Shown: positions 62,754-64,000 of the stretch, in pieces | Position numbering within the stretch: the first letter of the stretch is position 1 | Layout of the letters: each line of letters begins with the position of its first letter | Origin: Candidatus Methylacidithermus pantelleriae | GTDB lineage: Bacteria > Verrucomicrobiota > Verrucomicrobiia > Methylacidiphilales > Methylacidiphilaceae | DNA length: 64,000 nt | Assembly: GCF_905250085.1 (NCBI RefSeq) | Contig: NZ_CAJNOB010000023.1 | Location: 62,001 to 126,000, forward strand | Direction of reading: 5' to 3' | The notes under the pieces: model-generated | The model's database searches: none | What the model saw: the letters and a program-made list of their open reading frames with translations, nothing else | Told to the model about the DNA's origin: nothing | Program-made: the position numbers and the translations under genes

Positions 62754-64000
62754 ATGGAAAGCGTGTTTGATAGAGAACAAAAGGATTGGTTAGTTCCCGG
62801 TGCCTATTGCTGGCATAAGAGCTGGGGCTTCGGCAAAATCCGCAGCCGAGACGATCTTCTCGGGGAACTCACGGTGGACTTTGAAGGGAAACCTGGACAC
62901 CGGATGGAAGTTCAGTACGCCAGAAGTTCCCTTACGCAGCTCCCCCAGAGCCACATCCTGGTGCGCCGGGCCGAAAATCCGGAAGAGCTACGAGCCATGA
63001 TTTATAAGGATCCTCTGGCTTTGCTCCGGCTCTACGTAGAGAGTTTTGGGGAACGTGCCTCGGCCGAACATCTTCAAGGTTTCCTCTGTCCCTCGATCCT
63101 CCCGAAGGAGGCGTGGAAGAAATGGTGGGAATCGACGAAAAACCTGGCAAGAAAAGAGGGCAGCTTTACCGTGCCCACGCGCAAAGGGGAACCGATACGT
63201 TGCAGTGGCCAAGAGCCAGCTTCCTGGGAAAAATTGGTAGAGGAGTTCCGTGCCCTTCCGGGTATTGCGGCAAAAGTACGTTGGCTCCGCGATCGGATTC
63301 AGGGATGGTCGCCGGGAGCGGGCCGAGAGCTCGCAGAAGCGCTGGCGCGGGAATGCGAGGCACTTTCCGAGCTTGTGAGCAGTCGAAGAGGGGCGGATTT
63401 CGTCGAGCTCTACCTTTTGCTGGAGGAACTGGCTAGTAGGGCAGGAGGCCAAGAGTTCGAAGACTCAAGGCTCGGAAAAGAAGCTCTTACACTTTCCACC
63501 GAGGACCTCCTCTTGCTTTTAGAGCGCCTTTCTCCAGCGCGACGGCTTCGAGTGCTCAAAGCTCTTTTGCAGCAGGAACAAACCGGAAAGGAACGCGTTT
63601 GGGGGTTAGTTTCTCGGGCCAGTGTCTCCTTATTGAAGTCGATTGAAAGAGCCTGCGAAGCTTCGGGAAGCCAAGAGGAGCTCCAAAGAACCGTAGAGGC
63701 CTTGCTTCGCGAACGTTCAGTGTCCCCGGAGCTTCTTTTGTGGATTTGCCAAAGTCGCAAGGACTGGGCATCTCGCCAGGGTGTACGGATTTTCTGGCTG
63801 ATTCTTTTCGCGCTTGAAAAAGACCAGCTCGAAGAGACCCGGAAGGCGCGGAAGCTCTACGATGTATTACAGAATGACCGAACGCTTGTTCCTTTTCTTG
63901 TGGAGCAAGCTTCCCTGGAAGAAGTGCAGGAACTGGCGCGAACTCTTGCAGCATCGGCTGCTTTCACGGAAGTGGACAAGCGGTTTGTTATTGGGACGTT
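62754..64000 (+). CDS. greA: long GreA-type transcript cleavage factor, N-terminal part (cut by window edge)
   Basis: About 415 residues are visible from an ATG at 62754, preceded by GAGGGA at a 7-base spacing, and the frame is still open at the edge. The opening part has GAYCWHKSWGFGKIRS, then ILVRRAENPEELRAM, YKDPLALLRLYVESFG and WKKWWESTKNL. These match the extended N-terminal region of the large GreA proteins of Chlamydiae and Verrucomicrobia (KGNFVFHTGGWGVGEI, NPLGVIRLLL, WNRWW patterns recalled from memory). The classic GreA coiled coil would lie beyond the window. The helical middle part looks repeat-like. It lacks the about 150 residues that precede this block in chlamydial GreA. Confidence 0.7.
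   Translation, partial: MESVFDREQKDWLVPGAYCWHKSWGFGKIRSRDDLLGELTVDFEGKPGHRMEVQYARSSLTQLPQSHILVRRAENPEELRAMIYKDPLALLRLYVESFGERASAEHLQGFLCPSILPKEAWKKWWESTKNLARKEGSFTVPTRKGEPIRCSGQEPASWEKLVEEFRALPGIAAKVRWLRDRIQGWSPGAGRELAEALARECEALSELVSSRRGADFVELYLLLEELASRAGGQEFEDSRLGKEALTLSTEDLLLLLERLSPARRLRVLKALLQQEQTGKERVWGLVSRASVSLLKSIERACEASGSQEELQRTVEALLRERSVSPELLLWICQSRKDWASRQGVRIFWLILFALEKDQLEETRKARKLYDVLQNDRTLVPFLVEQASLEEVQELARTLAASAAFTEVDKRFVIGT

Noticed and set aside
1-64000. CRISPR array, tRNA or rRNA genes, defence system
   Set aside because: No regular repeat-spacer pattern, no complete tRNA fold and no defence genes were seen by eye. The tnpB-like genes are transposon remains, not a CRISPR effector.

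Overview
The window looks like a chromosomal segment of a moderately GC-rich bacterium of the PVC superphylum, most likely Verrucomicrobiota and perhaps near the Methylacidiphilum group. That is inference. It rests mainly on the long PVC-style GreA precursor at the right edge, HPr kinase without visible PTS genes, and the general gene content. No rRNA, tRNA or CRISPR array was found.

Layout. 1-9184: leftward polX, abrB-like, M16 peptidase, pabB and hprK (cut by the left edge), then rightward hemL and a secreted S55-domain protein. 9.5-11.7 kb: IS607-type remnant A. 11.8-25.5 kb and on to 26 kb: a secreted beta-propeller protein with a left-handed beta-helix protein, trpE-trpG, a DLH-like protein, a lipM-like acyltransferase, an FMN reductase, glgA (leftward) and the phoH-pgpH-ybeY-recO run. 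26.8-30.5 kb: an acyl-ACP synthetase-like gene, a NagZ-type hexosaminidase and acylphosphatase. 30.6-32.8 kb: IS607 remnant B. 32.9-43.9 kb: metE, rsmA, a phosphatase-fold pseudoenzyme, ilvN-ilvC-leuA, a GYD protein and an opposite-facing ilvB. 44.1-46.2 kb: IS607 remnant C. 47-53.5 kb: rplM-rpsI and argC-argJ-argB-argD, then argF. 53.5-59.5 kb: pabC-like, dsbD, uvrC, VanZ-like and an atypical response regulator. 59.5-62.75 kb: a gene-poor stretch with a decayed epimerase. 62754-64000: start of the long gre gene.

How the genes fit together. Most intact genes are biosynthetic. Arginine is made from glutamate by argC, J, B, D and F. Branched-chain amino acids use ilvB, N, C and leuA, methionine uses metE, and haem uses hemL. 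The chorismate branch has trpE and pabB sharing, in all likelihood, the single glutaminase trpG, with a PabC-like lyase elsewhere. Translation and RNA quality-control genes (rplM, rpsI, rsmA, ybeY) and repair genes (uvrC, recO, polX) fill much of the rest.

The most interesting signals are evolutionary. Three same-orientation IS607-family elements are heavily decayed. All three carry the same extra base before the RuvC-II motif, and copies A and B share an almost identical tract of about 270 bp inside otherwise diverged sequence, as expected from gene conversion between dead copies. Several encoded proteins keep a fold but have lost the catalytic residues: a PhoA-like protein without its nucleophile or metal ligands, a DLH-like hydrolase with Gly at the nucleophile elbow, a response regulator with Glu at the phosphoacceptor, and a PlsC remnant fused to an acyl-ACP synthetase. 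I did not find a clearly new multi-gene system. All alignments here were made by eye.
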